Source: Arachidicoccus rhizosphaerae
Lineage (GTDB): Bacteria; Bacteroidota; Bacteroidia; Chitinophagales; Chitinophagaceae
Direction: 5' to 3'
DNA: 64,000 nucleotides
Assembly (NCBI RefSeq): GCF_900107765.1
Contig: NZ_FNQY01000002.1
Span: 62,001 to 126,000, forward strand
The notes under the pieces: generated by a model
Seen by the model: the letters and a program-made list of their open reading frames with translations, nothing else
What the model was told of the DNA's origin: nothing
Database searches by the model: none
In this document: positions 36,927 to 46,395 of the stretch, piece by piece
How positions within the stretch are numbered: the first letter of the stretch is position 1
Layout of the letters: each line of letters starts with the position of its first letter
Translations under genes and position numbers: made by a program

Positions 36927-38249
36927 ATGAAAGTAATGAAATTCGGTGGAACGAGTGTAGGACAACCTGACAGAATGCACCAGGTGGCCGCTACCGTTAC
37001 CGAACAGAAAGAACCCAAAATTGTAGTGCTGAGTGCCTTAAGCGGTACGACCAACGCACTGGTGAGTATTAGTGACGCCCTTTCTGCAGGTGATAAGCCA
37101 GCTGCCAAAAAGATTATCGATGGCCTGGATAAACATTACCAAACTTTCATAAAGGGGCTTTTAAAAGATGCTGACTATCAGCAAAAGGCTAAAGCAGCCA
37201 TTGCGGAGCATTTTGAATTTCTGAATATCATTCTGAAAATATCCTTTAGCGATGCCTTAAATAAAGATATTCTGGCGCAAGGTGAACTGATGAGCACCAA
37301 ACTGTTCGCCATTTATCTGGAAGAACAAGGAGTGCCGCATCTTTGGTTGCCGGCACTTGAGTTTATGCGCATTGACGCCAATGAGGAACCTGATCTGAAG
37401 GCGATTAAAACCGACTTATCCAAGATCCTTAAAAAGCATTCAAAAGTCGATCTGTTTGTGACGCAGGGATATATCTGTAAGAACATCAGGGGCGAAGTCG
37501 ATAATTTGAAACGGGGCGGTAGCGATTATACGGCTTCCTTGATCGCTTCTGCCATCAAGGCCAGTGTCTGTGAAATATGGACGGATATCGATGGTATGCA
37601 TAATAATGATCCGCGCATCGTCAAAAAGACACGTCCTATTGAAGTTTTAAGTTTTGAAGAGGCAGCGGAGCTGGCTTATTTTGGCGCCAAAATCCTGCAC
37701 CCGACCTGTATCTGGCCGGCGCAGCAGGCGCATGTTCCGGTCAAGTTACTGAACACCATGGCGCCTAAGGCAAAAGGGACGACCATTCAGGATAATGAAG
37801 ACGGTATCGGTGCCAAGGCTGTTGCGGCCAAAGATGGCATCATCGCCATTAAGATTAAAAGCAGCCGTATGCTGCTCGCCTACGGGTTCTTAAGAAAAGT
37901 ATTTGAAGTGTTTGAGAAATACCGTACGCCCATTGATATGATCACGACCTCTGAGGTAGCTGTATCGCTGACCATTGACAGCGATCAGCATCTGAAAGCC
38001 ATCGTGAAGGAACTGGAACCTTTTGGAACGGTGTCCATCGATAAAGACCAGGCGATTGTCTCCATTGTCGGCAATGCGATTGTCGAGGAAAAGGCCGTTT
38101 TGCTCAATATATTTGAGACCATTAATCATATCCCCGTCAGAATGATCAGTTATGGCGGAAGCAGGCATAATATTTCCTTTTTAGTGCCGGCCTCCAGTAA
38201 AAATGAAATGCTGCAGGTTATCAATAAGGGGGTATTCGGGCTGGATTAA
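36927..38249 (+). CDS. lysC: Monofunctional aspartate kinase
   Basis: Phosphorylates aspartate, the first step to lysine, threonine, methionine and diaminopimelate. The start at 36927 (MKVMKFGGTSVG) is favoured over an ATG at 36876, whose 17 extra residues do not fit the family. The 440-residue protein has the nucleotide-binding KFGGTSVG (5-12), the kinase motif FVTQGYICKN with GGSDYTASLIASA, and SFEEAAELAYFGAKILHPTC. Two C-terminal ACT domains, including TSEVAVSLTIDSDQHLKAIV, are the sites for feedback inhibition, probably by lysine. Followed by a strong terminator. Confidence 0.95.
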   Translation: MKVMKFGGTSVGQPDRMHQVAATVTEQKEPKIVVLSALSGTTNALVSISDALSAGDKPAAKKIIDGLDKHYQTFIKGLLKDADYQQKAKAAIAEHFEFLNIILKISFSDALNKDILAQGELMSTKLFAIYLEEQGVPHLWLPALEFMRIDANEEPDLKAIKTDLSKILKKHSKVDLFVTQGYICKNIRGEVDNLKRGGSDYTASLIASAIKASVCEIWTDIDGMHNNDPRIVKKTRPIEVLSFEEAAELAYFGAKILHPTCIWPAQQAHVPVKLLNTMAPKAKGTTIQDNEDGIGAKAVAAKDGIIAIKIKSSRMLLAYGFLRKVFEVFEKYRTPIDMITTSEVAVSLTIDSDQHLKAIVKELEPFGTVSIDKDQAIVSIVGNAIVEEKAVLLNIFETINHIPVRMISYGGSRHNISFLVPASSKNEMLQVINKGVFGLD

Positions 38250-38279
38250 TTCTGTATAAATATTGAATTTAATTATAGT

Positions 38280-38320
38280 AAAAAAGCGCCATCTATTATT
38301 AAATGTTGGCGCTTTTTTTA
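38280..38320 (+). terminator. Rho-independent terminator of the aspartate kinase gene
   Basis: AAAAAAGCGCCA and TGGCGCTTTTTTT form a 12-bp stem around a 14-base AT-rich loop, 31 bases after the stop. Confidence 0.88.
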
Positions 38321-38402
38321 TGGGAATATCCTAACTTCGCGCCCGATATGGTGGTCGGACCATATTGGTCCGGTTTAATTTATTCGAAAACTTAATGCAT
38401 AG

Positions 38403-39266
38403 ATGATGCGTTCTATCTTTTTTAAAGTCATTTTAGGTGGTGTGATCGCACTGGGAATCCAAACAACCACCCAGGCGCAGTATCAAAAGGAACAAAAGCA
38501 CAAACATAATTTTCATCTCTCAGACGAGGGGAATTCAGTAGGGAAAAAAGGGGAATTATACCTGTCCTGGGGGTATAATAAAGAATGGTATTTGCCCAGC
38601 AATATCCATATTCATCAACCCGGCCTGGGCAATGATTATGTATTGTCCAATACCCTGGCCTCTGATCACCCTGGCTGGAATGAAGGCCTTTTCAACCGGG
38701 CATTTACCATCCCGCAGTACAATTACCGTTTGGGCTACTTTTTCAAAGATAACTGGGCGATTGAAGCCAATTTTGACCATACTAAATTTGTGGTTGCTGA
38801 AAATCAGTTATTGCATGCCAAAGGGATGATGAACGGGCAGCCGGTGGACACTTTTATTAATAATCGTTCCGGTTTCATGAAATACCAGCTGAACAATGGG
38901 GCGAACTTTCTGTTGATCAATTTAGTGCATAGAAAACATCTGACCAGTTTTGGTAAAAAATGGTTTGATGCGGCCTTATTGGTAAAGGGTGGGGCAGGTA
39001 TCGTTATCCCACATGTACAAAATGAAATTGATGGTCATGCTAATAAAAAGGGATTTCAGTTCGGTGGATTTGATCTGGGCTTTGAAGCAGGCGTCAGAGC
39101 GACCTTCTTTAAGTATGCCTATCTGGAATTTACCGATAAAGTACTGGCAGCCCAGTATTATAATCTGAGACTTTATGAAGGAAGGGCCAAACAGTTTATT
39201 GCGACTGATGAAATGATTCTTTCCATTGGTGCCAGTATTCCGCTGAAAAAAGAGCACAGCAACTAA
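38403..39266 (+). CDS. Secreted outer membrane beta-barrel-like protein
   Basis: A 287-residue exported protein. Signal peptide to about residue 25 (VILGGVIALGIQTTTQAQ). The mature part has a histidine-rich start (EQKHKHNFHL) and alternating amphipathic strands (YNYRLGYFFKDNWAIEANFD, GFQFGGFDLGFEAGVRATFF, TDEMILSIGASIPL), consistent with an outer membrane barrel of eight to ten strands. Conserved proteins like this occur in Bacteroidota, but I cannot name the family. Single gene. Confidence 0.75.
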   Translation: MMRSIFFKVILGGVIALGIQTTTQAQYQKEQKHKHNFHLSDEGNSVGKKGELYLSWGYNKEWYLPSNIHIHQPGLGNDYVLSNTLASDHPGWNEGLFNRAFTIPQYNYRLGYFFKDNWAIEANFDHTKFVVAENQLLHAKGMMNGQPVDTFINNRSGFMKYQLNNGANFLLINLVHRKHLTSFGKKWFDAALLVKGGAGIVIPHVQNEIDGHANKKGFQFGGFDLGFEAGVRATFFKYAYLEFTDKVLAAQYYNLRLYEGRAKQFIATDEMILSIGASIPLKKEHSN

Positions 39267-39461
39267 GGGGTTTATAAAATTTGCCTGACCGCCTTCCACC
39301 TGCTTTCCTTGTCCAAATGCTTATAGCGGCGCGGACGTAAAGGAAGAACGCTGGTTCAAGGCGGTTTTGTATTTATCCGTTCCCTTAACACCTGAAAAGC
39401 TTATATTTGTTAGGACGGGTATAGTCGCACTCGACTCTTTTTAATCCTAAGTGCATTTAAT

Positions 39462-39890
39462 ATGGGAGGATCAGACAATTCAAATATTTCCTGGGTGAAC
39501 CGCCAGCAACCTGTTAGATGGGTGTATGATTTTGAACTGGCCGGGCGGGATCAGAAAAATGATCTACTGATGCTGACTTCCGGTGTTTTTCAGTTGCTGT
39601 TGCATAAAGGCAGTCTGCTGTTGACCGAAGAAGGTATTATCCTGCAAAATAAAGCAGGTCAGCCGGAGGCGCAAATCACTTTTGATCAGATGGCGACCAT
39701 TTTTATGGGTTATGATGAGCTATATCCCGCCAGACTCACCAAAAACTTTGGTTTTTTTTGGGCCCCTATTCGCATTACGCTTACGAACCATCAACAGATT
39801 TATCTGATTATTTACGGAAGTATGGGGCTAATCATCAGAAATAAGTGGTGGTTTGAAAAATTGAAACAGCTGCTGGATACAGCGCGGTAA
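39462..39890 (+). CDS. Hypothetical cytoplasmic protein, PH-like
   Basis: A 142-residue protein with no signal peptide. Two beta-rich blocks (LLLHKGSLLLTEEGIILQNK and PIRITLTNHQQIYLIIYGSM) separated by a short loop and followed by a C-terminal helix (KWWFEKLKQLLDTAR) suggest a PH-like or GRAM-like domain; this is only a shape-based guess. The protein lies between a membrane protein gene and the siderophore receptor and shows no obvious operon partner. Confidence 0.6.
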   Translation: MGGSDNSNISWVNRQQPVRWVYDFELAGRDQKNDLLMLTSGVFQLLLHKGSLLLTEEGIILQNKAGQPEAQITFDQMATIFMGYDELYPARLTKNFGFFWAPIRITLTNHQQIYLIIYGSMGLIIRNKWWFEKLKQLLDTAR

Positions 39891-39986
39891 CTGTAAGAAA
39901 TCCTTGCTTTAGCCTGAAGAGTTTCCCGAATTCGTAACAGATTTGCTTTCTTATGTAGGAATTTTGCAGCCAAAATTATTCAACGT

Positions 39987-42389
39987 ATGAAGCTAATCAA
40001 TTGCTCCAGGATTGTTACGGCCACCCTTTTTTTGTTTTTTTCAGCATCTGTCTTTGCCTTTGAGGAGACTCCGGTAGGTTCCCTGAAAGGCCATGTCATT
40101 ACAAAAGATGGTCAGCCGGCGGCTTATATTTCTGTGACTATAGAAGCCTTGCATAAAGGGACGATGACGGATGAAAATGGTAATTACAGTTTGCGCAGTG
40201 TGCAGGTGGGTGCCTGGACGGTTAAAGCCAGTGCCGTCGGTATTAAAGCACAAGCGATTACTGTAACCATTACGAAGGGTAAGACCAGTATTGTTGATTT
40301 TGCAATGGATGAGACCTCTGAACAGTTACAACAGGTAACCGTAAGTACGTTATCCAGGCAGCGCAGCACATCTTCAGCCCTGAGGATCAGTGAGCCGATT
40401 ATAGAAGCCCCCCAGAATATTCAGGTTATCTCCTCTGAATTACTCAATAATCAGATACTGACGAATATGGCAGATGGGGTGTATAAGAATGTGAGCGGAA
40501 TGACCAGAATAGAACATTTTGCGGATTTATATACCCGTATTAATACCAGAGGCTGGCGTGCCACCGCCTTAAGAAACGGTATGAATATTACAGGGGACTG
40601 GGGCCCGCTTAGTGAAGACATGGGTATTGTTGACCGTATCGAGTTTGTAAAAGGCCCGGCCGGATTTTTAATGTCGGTAGGGGATCCTGGAGGAACTTAT
40701 AATGTGGTGACTAAAAAACCGACCGGCAAAGATTTTAACGGGTCTGCCAATCTGGTATATGGCAGTTATGATTTCTACAGAGCCGGTCTTGACCTGGATG
40801 GAAAATTAAATAAGAGCGGGAGCTTACTTTACCGTTTGAACCTGGTCGGGCAAAACAAGAATTCCTTCCGCAAATATGAATACAATGACAGATATGTGGT
40901 GGCGCCTGTCATTACTTATAAAATTGATGACAAGACAAGTCTGACAGCAGAGTATCTTTATCAAAAAGCCAAAATGTCTGACCTGGGAGCTGATTATGCT
41001 TTCTCCTTAGATGGATTCGGTACCTTACCCAGAGATTTTACAACCTCTGATCCGGGCCTGGACCCAACCAGCATTAATGATCAGAGCCTAACGCTTAATT
41101 TTCAAAGACAATTAAATGTGGACTGGAAATTTACGGCGCAGACCGGATATTTCTATTTCAGACAAAAAGGAGCGAACCTATGGCCCGCTTCTATCAATGA
41201 AAATGGAGATTTACTGCGTCAGGTGGGCATCTGGGATGCCAAGAGTATCAATAAATACGGACAGGCTTATTTTAACGGGGATGTACAGACCGGACAGGTG
41301 CATCACCGCGTGTTAATCGGTCTGGACTTAACGGACAAGGAATATATGGCTGACTGGAATCAGTATCATGATCTGGATGACGGGGATCATTTATTTGATG
41401 TTCATTCGACCGACTATCAGCCGCCTGTGAATGGTTATGCCAGCTTTGATTATACAACACCTTTAGAACAAAGAAGTATCGGTAGTGTGTATAATGAGTC
41501 CTATACCGGTTTGTATGTACAGGATGAACTGGGCTTTTTCAATAACACCTTAAGGCTTACGCTGGCAGGACGCTATACACATGCAGCCATTAATAATTAC
41601 GGCGACTTTTTAACCAAAAACAGGTTTACACCCCGCATTGGCCTGGGATACTCGTTTACAGATGATTTTAGTGCCTATGCCTTATTTGATCAGTCATTCA
41701 TGCCGCAAAGCGGTCAGCTGCGCACCGGCGCAGGCGTCCCTCCGATTCTGGCAAGCGACGCGGAATTTGGTCTTAAGAAAAACTGGGCGAGTGATAAGTT
41801 TGTTACCTCGGTTTCTGTGTATAGAACCAGCAGGGACCACGTTACGGCCAGTGATCCTACCGATCCCACTGGCGTGTATATGGTGGCCATCGGCAAGACC
41901 TTATCTCAGGGTGTGGAGTTTGATGCGAAAGGAGAATTATTGCCAGGATTATCTGCTGTTGTCAATTATGCTTATACAGACTCTAAGGTGACTAAGACCA
42001 GTGAAGGTGCCGGACTTAGCGTAGGTGATAAAGTACCTGGATTTGCTAAACACAATATCAATACCTGGTTGACTTACAAAGTAAAAAATGGCGTATTGAA
42101 AGGTCTGGGCTTTTCCGGTGGGTTTAGTTATCAGGCAGACCGGACTTCCTGGACCTGGACCAGTGATGCGGATACGGAAAGCTTACCGGATTATTTTAGG
42201 CTGGATGGCGGCATCAACTATGACCTGGGTAATCTGGGCTTTACGTTGAACGTATATAATATCCTGGATAAATACCTTTATTCCGGTGATGTTGGATTTT
42301 GGGAAGTTGGCGGCGTTGATAAAAATGTCTATTCCTGGCAGTCAGAACCGCCCAGAAACTTTAAGTTTAGCATCAATTACCGGTTTTGA
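39987..42389 (+). CDS. TonB-dependent siderophore receptor
   Basis: An 800-residue outer membrane importer for a ferric siderophore. It has a signal peptide (1-24), a carboxypeptidase regulatory-like beta-sandwich at about 30-110 (GHVITKDGQPAAYISVTIEA, the N-terminal domain common in Bacteroidota), then the plug (VISSELLNNQILTNMADGVY, AGFLMSVGDPGGTYNVVTKK). The 22-stranded barrel ends in FKFSINYRF with the terminal aromatic required for Bam insertion. GGTYNVVTKKP and the barrel pattern fit the TIGR01783 siderophore group more than SusC. No Fur box was seen by eye. Energy would come from a TonB-ExbBD system encoded elsewhere. Confidence 0.94.
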   Translation: MKLINCSRIVTATLFLFFSASVFAFEETPVGSLKGHVITKDGQPAAYISVTIEALHKGTMTDENGNYSLRSVQVGAWTVKASAVGIKAQAITVTITKGKTSIVDFAMDETSEQLQQVTVSTLSRQRSTSSALRISEPIIEAPQNIQVISSELLNNQILTNMADGVYKNVSGMTRIEHFADLYTRINTRGWRATALRNGMNITGDWGPLSEDMGIVDRIEFVKGPAGFLMSVGDPGGTYNVVTKKPTGKDFNGSANLVYGSYDFYRAGLDLDGKLNKSGSLLYRLNLVGQNKNSFRKYEYNDRYVVAPVITYKIDDKTSLTAEYLYQKAKMSDLGADYAFSLDGFGTLPRDFTTSDPGLDPTSINDQSLTLNFQRQLNVDWKFTAQTGYFYFRQKGANLWPASINENGDLLRQVGIWDAKSINKYGQAYFNGDVQTGQVHHRVLIGLDLTDKEYMADWNQYHDLDDGDHLFDVHSTDYQPPVNGYASFDYTTPLEQRSIGSVYNESYTGLYVQDELGFFNNTLRLTLAGRYTHAAINNYGDFLTKNRFTPRIGLGYSFTDDFSAYALFDQSFMPQSGQLRTGAGVPPILASDAEFGLKKNWASDKFVTSVSVYRTSRDHVTASDPTDPTGVYMVAIGKTLSQGVEFDAKGELLPGLSAVVNYAYTDSKVTKTSEGAGLSVGDKVPGFAKHNINTWLTYKVKNGVLKGLGFSGGFSYQADRTSWTWTSDADTESLPDYFRLDGGINYDLGNLGFTLNVYNILDKYLYSGDVGFWEVGGVDKNVYSWQSEPPRNFKFSINYRF

Positions 42390-42413
42390 TATAACCTAGG
42401 TGCAAGTAGTTAT

Positions 42414-42465
42414 TAAAAAGGGATGAATAAATGGTCGACCGGCGATTTATTCATCCCTTTTTTTA
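42414..42465 (+). terminator. Rho-independent terminator of the receptor gene
   Basis: AAAAAGGGATGAATAAAT and ATTTATTCATCCCTTTTT form a stem of about 17 bp around a 13-base loop with a T-run. A or T runs on both sides may let it end the convergent 42532 gene too. Confidence 0.9.
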
Positions 42466-42531
42466 TCGTAGTTTGGTAAAAGCTGCTCCTTTCTAATCAG
42501 GGGAAATAATGCAGATGAACCCTGCATCAGC

Positions 42532-43674
42532 TTATTTTCCGATGCCGATGCTCAGCTGAATACTGGGAGTCACCCCTTTTAATAAGTTGTGGAAATAAAT
42601 AAATGGTTTAAGGGTGGCATTGCCGTATTTTACACCAAACATATTAAAACCAAAGCTGTTTTTCTCCAGAAAGTTGCCCTTTCTGTGTATCAGATAGCCA
42701 AGCGAAACAGGTAGATAAAAATCAAATGTAGGATTGATTGCTTTTTTATCCGTTACCGCAATGTAGGTGGCAAATAAAAAGTCATTCCGGTAGGTATTTG
42801 TTTTGCCATCTGCGTCTTTATCAAAGAAAAAATATGGAGTCCAGTATAACCCGAGGCCGTTATAGCTGTTGGCTTGATTGCGGTAGTGAAAATATATTGA
42901 AAGACCGGCAGAAGCAGAAGGCACAAAACTGTTTTTGATATTCTGGATGTCGGCAGATAATCCAAGAGTAATGGAGCTGGTTGCATTAGGCATTGTTTTA
43001 AGGTGACCAGAGAAATGTTGTGCATCGTCCAGACGGTAATGTCCATAGACATTATAGCGCCATCTGAGATGATTGGCTACTTTTTCAGGGATGGCGGCAT
43101 CGATGCTGTCAATGAACCTGTCTACCAGGTCGGCTGAAACTATTTTATTTAAATCACTGACTGAGTTTAGTTTGAAAATCAACACTGCGGCTTTGAAGTC
43201 TTTACTGGTAGAATCAACCTTTGCAATAGTGATGGTGTCCATGTCGGGTTTAACCAGCGAGGTCTGACCATCCATTCTGTAATAGGTCTGTTCTCCGGAA
43301 GCAGGCTTCTGGTGGACCAGGATTTTGATGTTGCCGTTAAAGTCCAGATACTGGATCTTTTTTATGGTCAGAGGATTGTTTAAAGAGTCTTTTAGTGCCT
43401 CGTATGCTTTTTCCACCTGTTCAAATAATGGCCGGGTAGGCCCCAGTATTTTCAGCCCGGATTTTGAGCCGGGGTAGCTGTCCATCCTGGGAATAAAGAG
43501 CTGATTGCCATGTCCCAGGTCCAGTGTATAACCTTCCTTCTCTATCGCCTTATGGGGGAGAGCTAAGGGCTGTCTGCCTGTTAAAAGGTCTGTGTGGGGA
43601 TCGAAGTATTGGGCCTGAAGTTGGGAGCAGGACATCAAAAGCAGGCAGGTGATAAATAATGGAACACTTTTCAT
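42532..43674 (-). CDS. Exported lipoprotein-like protein of an ECF sigma operon
   Basis: A 380-residue protein. The N-terminus MKSVPLFITCLLLMSCSQLQ has a hydrophobic core and a lipobox-like LMSC (Cys16), though processing at AQ (AQYFDPH) by signal peptidase I is also possible. The second half has repeated strand patterns (SITLGLSADIQNI, SAGLSIYFHYRNQA, PSIQLSIGIGK), so an outer membrane barrel is plausible. It lies 56 bases after the anti-sigma-like gene, on the same strand as the sigma factor, so the three are likely one operon. Confidence 0.65.
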   Translation of the reverse strand: MKSVPLFITCLLLMSCSQLQAQYFDPHTDLLTGRQPLALPHKAIEKEGYTLDLGHGNQLFIPRMDSYPGSKSGLKILGPTRPLFEQVEKAYEALKDSLNNPLTIKKIQYLDFNGNIKILVHQKPASGEQTYYRMDGQTSLVKPDMDTITIAKVDSTSKDFKAAVLIFKLNSVSDLNKIVSADLVDRFIDSIDAAIPEKVANHLRWRYNVYGHYRLDDAQHFSGHLKTMPNATSSITLGLSADIQNIKNSFVPSASAGLSIYFHYRNQANSYNGLGLYWTPYFFFDKDADGKTNTYRNDFLFATYIAVTDKKAINPTFDFYLPVSLGYLIHRKGNFLEKNSFGFNMFGVKYGNATLKPFIYFHNLLKGVTPSIQLSIGIGK

Positions 43675-43729
43675 TGTCTTTGAGTTTGGTGTTGAAATTT
43701 GATGGGTACTTAACTTTTATAAAAGCCGT

Positions 43730-44659
43730 TTAAAAGCGGATACTCACAGGGGAACTTCCAGAAGCGCCCTGATGACCGCTGATTACCTGGTACATATTGG
43801 ACTGACTTTTTTTAGCAGATCCCATAGGGTACGGCTTACCAGGAAGGGCCAGGTCCGGAGCATTCATATTGATTTCTGCAATACTGATCACAGGCAATGG
43901 TTTGGGTTGCGGCTCTTGTTTTTTATGGTGATCAGCTTCATTTAAGCTAGTAAATGCAATAGGGTTTTTCCTGTTGTTCATTTCAGGGGTTGTGTTTAGT
44001 TGTAAGGGCTGGTTGGCGGCGGGTGAGCTGCTGTTAGCATTAACCGGAATCTGCCCTGTGTTTTCTTTTCGCACTTTTGTTAAAGCGAGGAGCCCTTGAT
44101 CGTTTATCTGTTTTGATGCCGGGGCTTTATTTTCTTTCATTTTTGTTTTTTTGCTTTTGACCAGGGCCTTGAATGATGCTGCCTGTGTGGCCGCACTTGT
44201 TAGCCTTGCCCTATTGGAAGCAGATGCGGTTAAACTTTGTGGCAAATTGGCAGATCCTGCCATAGGCCTGGTTTTATGGACGGACGGTGTCTGAGCTGTA
44301 CCTTTAGGTTGCGACTGCATGGTTAGCCGGGGAGAATTTTGAAGATGCTGCCCGGAAAACTCAGTCGTTAACCTGCCGGCAAGAAAGCCTGCCGCTAACA
44401 GTACTACGGCTGCAGCTGCCATTTTCCAGACAGGCAATAAGGACTGTTTATTGCGTTTTGAAGAGACGATGTCCTTACTAGGGCTATCCTTGTCATTTTC
44501 GACTGTTACTATTTCTCCTGGAAGTCTTTTTGAGAGTTTATCCCAACCTCCTTTGCTGTTATAGTCAGGATCTGATAATTCTGCCATTTTACGGCGGATC
44601 TTTTGATCCTTTTCTGACCAATCATTCGCCTGGTGATTACTATTTTGTCTGAATGCCAT
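43730..44659 (-). CDS. Single-pass anti-sigma-factor-like membrane protein
   Basis: A 309-residue protein with a charged cytoplasmic part (about 1-75: EKDQKIRRKMAELSDPD), one transmembrane helix (WKMAAAAVVLLAAGFLAGRL, about 78-97) and a long periplasmic Ala/Ser/Thr/Gln-rich tail. The layout is that of an ECF anti-sigma factor. No zinc H-x3-C-x2-C motif is present, so it would be of the non-zinc class. Its gene starts 20 bases inside the sigma gene, which implies translational coupling. The function is inferred from position and topology. Confidence 0.7.
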   Translation of the reverse strand: MAFRQNSNHQANDWSEKDQKIRRKMAELSDPDYNSKGGWDKLSKRLPGEIVTVENDKDSPSKDIVSSKRNKQSLLPVWKMAAAAVVLLAAGFLAGRLTTEFSGQHLQNSPRLTMQSQPKGTAQTPSVHKTRPMAGSANLPQSLTASASNRARLTSAATQAASFKALVKSKKTKMKENKAPASKQINDQGLLALTKVRKENTGQIPVNANSSSPAANQPLQLNTTPEMNNRKNPIAFTSLNEADHHKKQEPQPKPLPVISIAEINMNAPDLALPGKPYPMGSAKKSQSNMYQVISGHQGASGSSPVSIRF

Positions 44660-45185
44660 GATTTTCCATTTTAGTGATCATTTGTTGCAAGAGGCGCCTG
44701 GCCTTGCTTAACTGGGATTTTGAAGTCCCTTCTTTTATCTGAAGCAGTTCAGCAATCTGCTGATGCGACAGCCCTTCAATAACAAAGAGATTGAACACGA
44801 CCCTGTATCCGGTGGGAAGTGCTGTTATCAGTCGCATGATTTCCTGGGCGGATAATTCATCTAGCGCGTCCTGAGATTCACTGATGAAGTTTTCCTGAAG
44901 ATCTGCATAAACCATGGTCTGATGCTTTCTTAAAAACATCAGAGACTGGTTGACCATAATGCGTCCCAGATAGGCTTGAATGCTGCCTTCTCCCCGATAT
45001 TCAAAAAGCTTTATTTTTTCAAAAAACTGCATAAAACCTGAAAGCATCACTTCTTCGGAGTCGTGATGATTGCCGATATATCGCCTGCAGACATTCATCA
45101 TGACAGGAGCAAACCTTTCAAACAGGGCTTTCTGAGCCCATGGCTGATTGTTTTTACATTCCTGAATAATGGTAGTTGCTTCCAA
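44640..45185 (-). CDS. ECF RNA polymerase sigma factor
   Basis: A 181-residue sigma-70 family factor of the extracytoplasmic function class. Region 2 includes DSEEVMLSGFMQFFEKIKLF and later YLGRIMVNQSLMFLRK, and region 4 includes LPTGYRVVFNLFVIEGLSHQ then QIAELLQIKEGTSKSQLSKA, the HTH that reads the -35 element. First gene of a probable three-gene operon with the membrane protein downstream as its likely inhibitor. The target promoter is likely its own operon. Confidence 0.92.
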   Translation of the reverse strand: MEATTIIQECKNNQPWAQKALFERFAPVMMNVCRRYIGNHHDSEEVMLSGFMQFFEKIKLFEYRGEGSIQAYLGRIMVNQSLMFLRKHQTMVYADLQENFISESQDALDELSAQEIMRLITALPTGYRVVFNLFVIEGLSHQQIAELLQIKEGTSKSQLSKARRLLQQMITKMENHGIQTK

Positions 45186-45250
45186 GCGTTGTGTGTTTAC
45201 AATAGATAAAATGCTGAAATCAAATAAAAGGTTGCCTGCGATTAAAAAAA

Positions 45251-46222
45251 TTATTGCTGCATGGCATATTTTTTTGGTTTAAGTCCGATATGCTGTTCGA
45301 AGAGTCTGGAAAAATGGCTTAAATTACTGAAGCCAAGAGCATATCCTACTTCAGAGACGGAAAGGCGCCTGGCGCGCAGCAGACGGGCTGCTTCCTGGAT
45401 TCTTAGCGTATTGTAATAAGCGTATATAGGCTTACCAAAAATTTGTCTGAACAATGATTTTAGTTTGGATACGCTCATGCCGGCGTTTATGGCCAGTTCC
45501 GAGAGATTCGGCGGCTGGTCAAGATGCAGGGTTAATTGATGCCTGATCTGATATATTATCTGGATGTCAGACTGATGAAGACGCTGCAGTTCAGCAGCCG
45601 TTCTGTTTTCAAGAACACTAAGCAGGCGGCATACTAATTCCTCAGCTTTGAGCTGCATAAAATAGCTACGAAACGGATCTGAGTGCTGATGATCTGTCAC
45701 TTCTTTAATCACGGGTAATAGTTCCGGAAAAATCATTTCCTCAAAGATTAATGGCTCTTCATTTTCCAGCAGACGCTGTATAATCCTTGAATGCCCGGAG
45801 GATTTCAGTCGGTCAGAAAGATACGCGGTGTCTATTTCAATGTTGATGGTTCCGGTATGGGTGTGAACAGGTAAGAAAACGTCTGTCGCTACTTTTCTGG
45901 TCGCAATAAGAAAAGAAGGAGGCGTAAAATGACTGGAAAGGTCAGGGGTGGAACCAGGGGGTGGAAATACCTGTTGCAACTTAAATAGTAGCATTTTACC
46001 CGAAATGTCAATGTCGGCGTTTTCAATAAGCATATCACGCTTCAGACTGTAATTGAGGATCAGCATCCTTAGGTGGGAGTCCCAGTTATATCCTGTACAA
46101 AATCCCTGGCCGTATGCTTCAGGTATATTTAACCTGTTATCAATGACCTGGGAATTCATTTGGGCGGCTAACCGGCGCAGTACTTCAGGGATATTTGGAC
46201 TTTTATTGTTTAAGTGGACCAT
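45251..46222 (-). CDS. AraC family transcriptional regulator
   Basis: A 323-residue regulator with an unassigned N-terminal ligand or dimerisation region and the AraC/XylS C-terminal double HTH: PNLSELAINAGMSVSKLKSL then FRQIFGKPIYAYYNTLRIQE, then ARRLSVSEVGYALGFSNLSH. It is divergent from the TetX-like monooxygenase gene across 173 bases, with a 10-bp inverted repeat around the likely promoter. That makes this gene its most likely regulator, but the inducer is unknown. Confidence 0.9.
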   Translation of the reverse strand: MVHLNNKSPNIPEVLRRLAAQMNSQVIDNRLNIPEAYGQGFCTGYNWDSHLRMLILNYSLKRDMLIENADIDISGKMLLFKLQQVFPPPGSTPDLSSHFTPPSFLIATRKVATDVFLPVHTHTGTINIEIDTAYLSDRLKSSGHSRIIQRLLENEEPLIFEEMIFPELLPVIKEVTDHQHSDPFRSYFMQLKAEELVCRLLSVLENRTAAELQRLHQSDIQIIYQIRHQLTLHLDQPPNLSELAINAGMSVSKLKSLFRQIFGKPIYAYYNTLRIQEAARLLRARRLSVSEVGYALGFSNLSHFSRLFEQHIGLKPKKYAMQQ

Positions 46223-46336
46223 TTTGAGTGTTTATTCCCGGCCGGATTTTTTATTCATTGATTCTGCTGATAGCTATCCACGGCCGGGCATTGGTGGATT
46301 GAAAATTGTCTTTTAGGACTATTAATTAACCAAATA

Positions 46337-46393
46337 TAGCTATTTTGTTCTTAAAAGTGGGAATACCTTTGTGCTATAATTTTAAAATAGCTA
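46337..46393. promoter_or_regulatory. Promoter of the TetX-like gene with flanking inverted repeat
   Basis: A -7 box TACCTTTG at 46364-46371 lies 24 bases before the ATG at 46396; a TTTG at 46344-46347 is 16 bases upstream, slightly closer than the consensus. The box is flanked by the exact inverted repeat TAGCTATTTT (46337-46346) and AAAATAGCTA (46384-46393). The repeat halves may be regulator sites or may form a hairpin in the leader. Confidence 0.5.
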
Positions 46394-46395
46394 CT

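Noticed and set aside
39987-42389. SusC-type polysaccharide receptor for the TonB gene
   Set aside because: No SusD neighbour, shorter than SusC proteins, and plug and barrel motifs match the siderophore group better.
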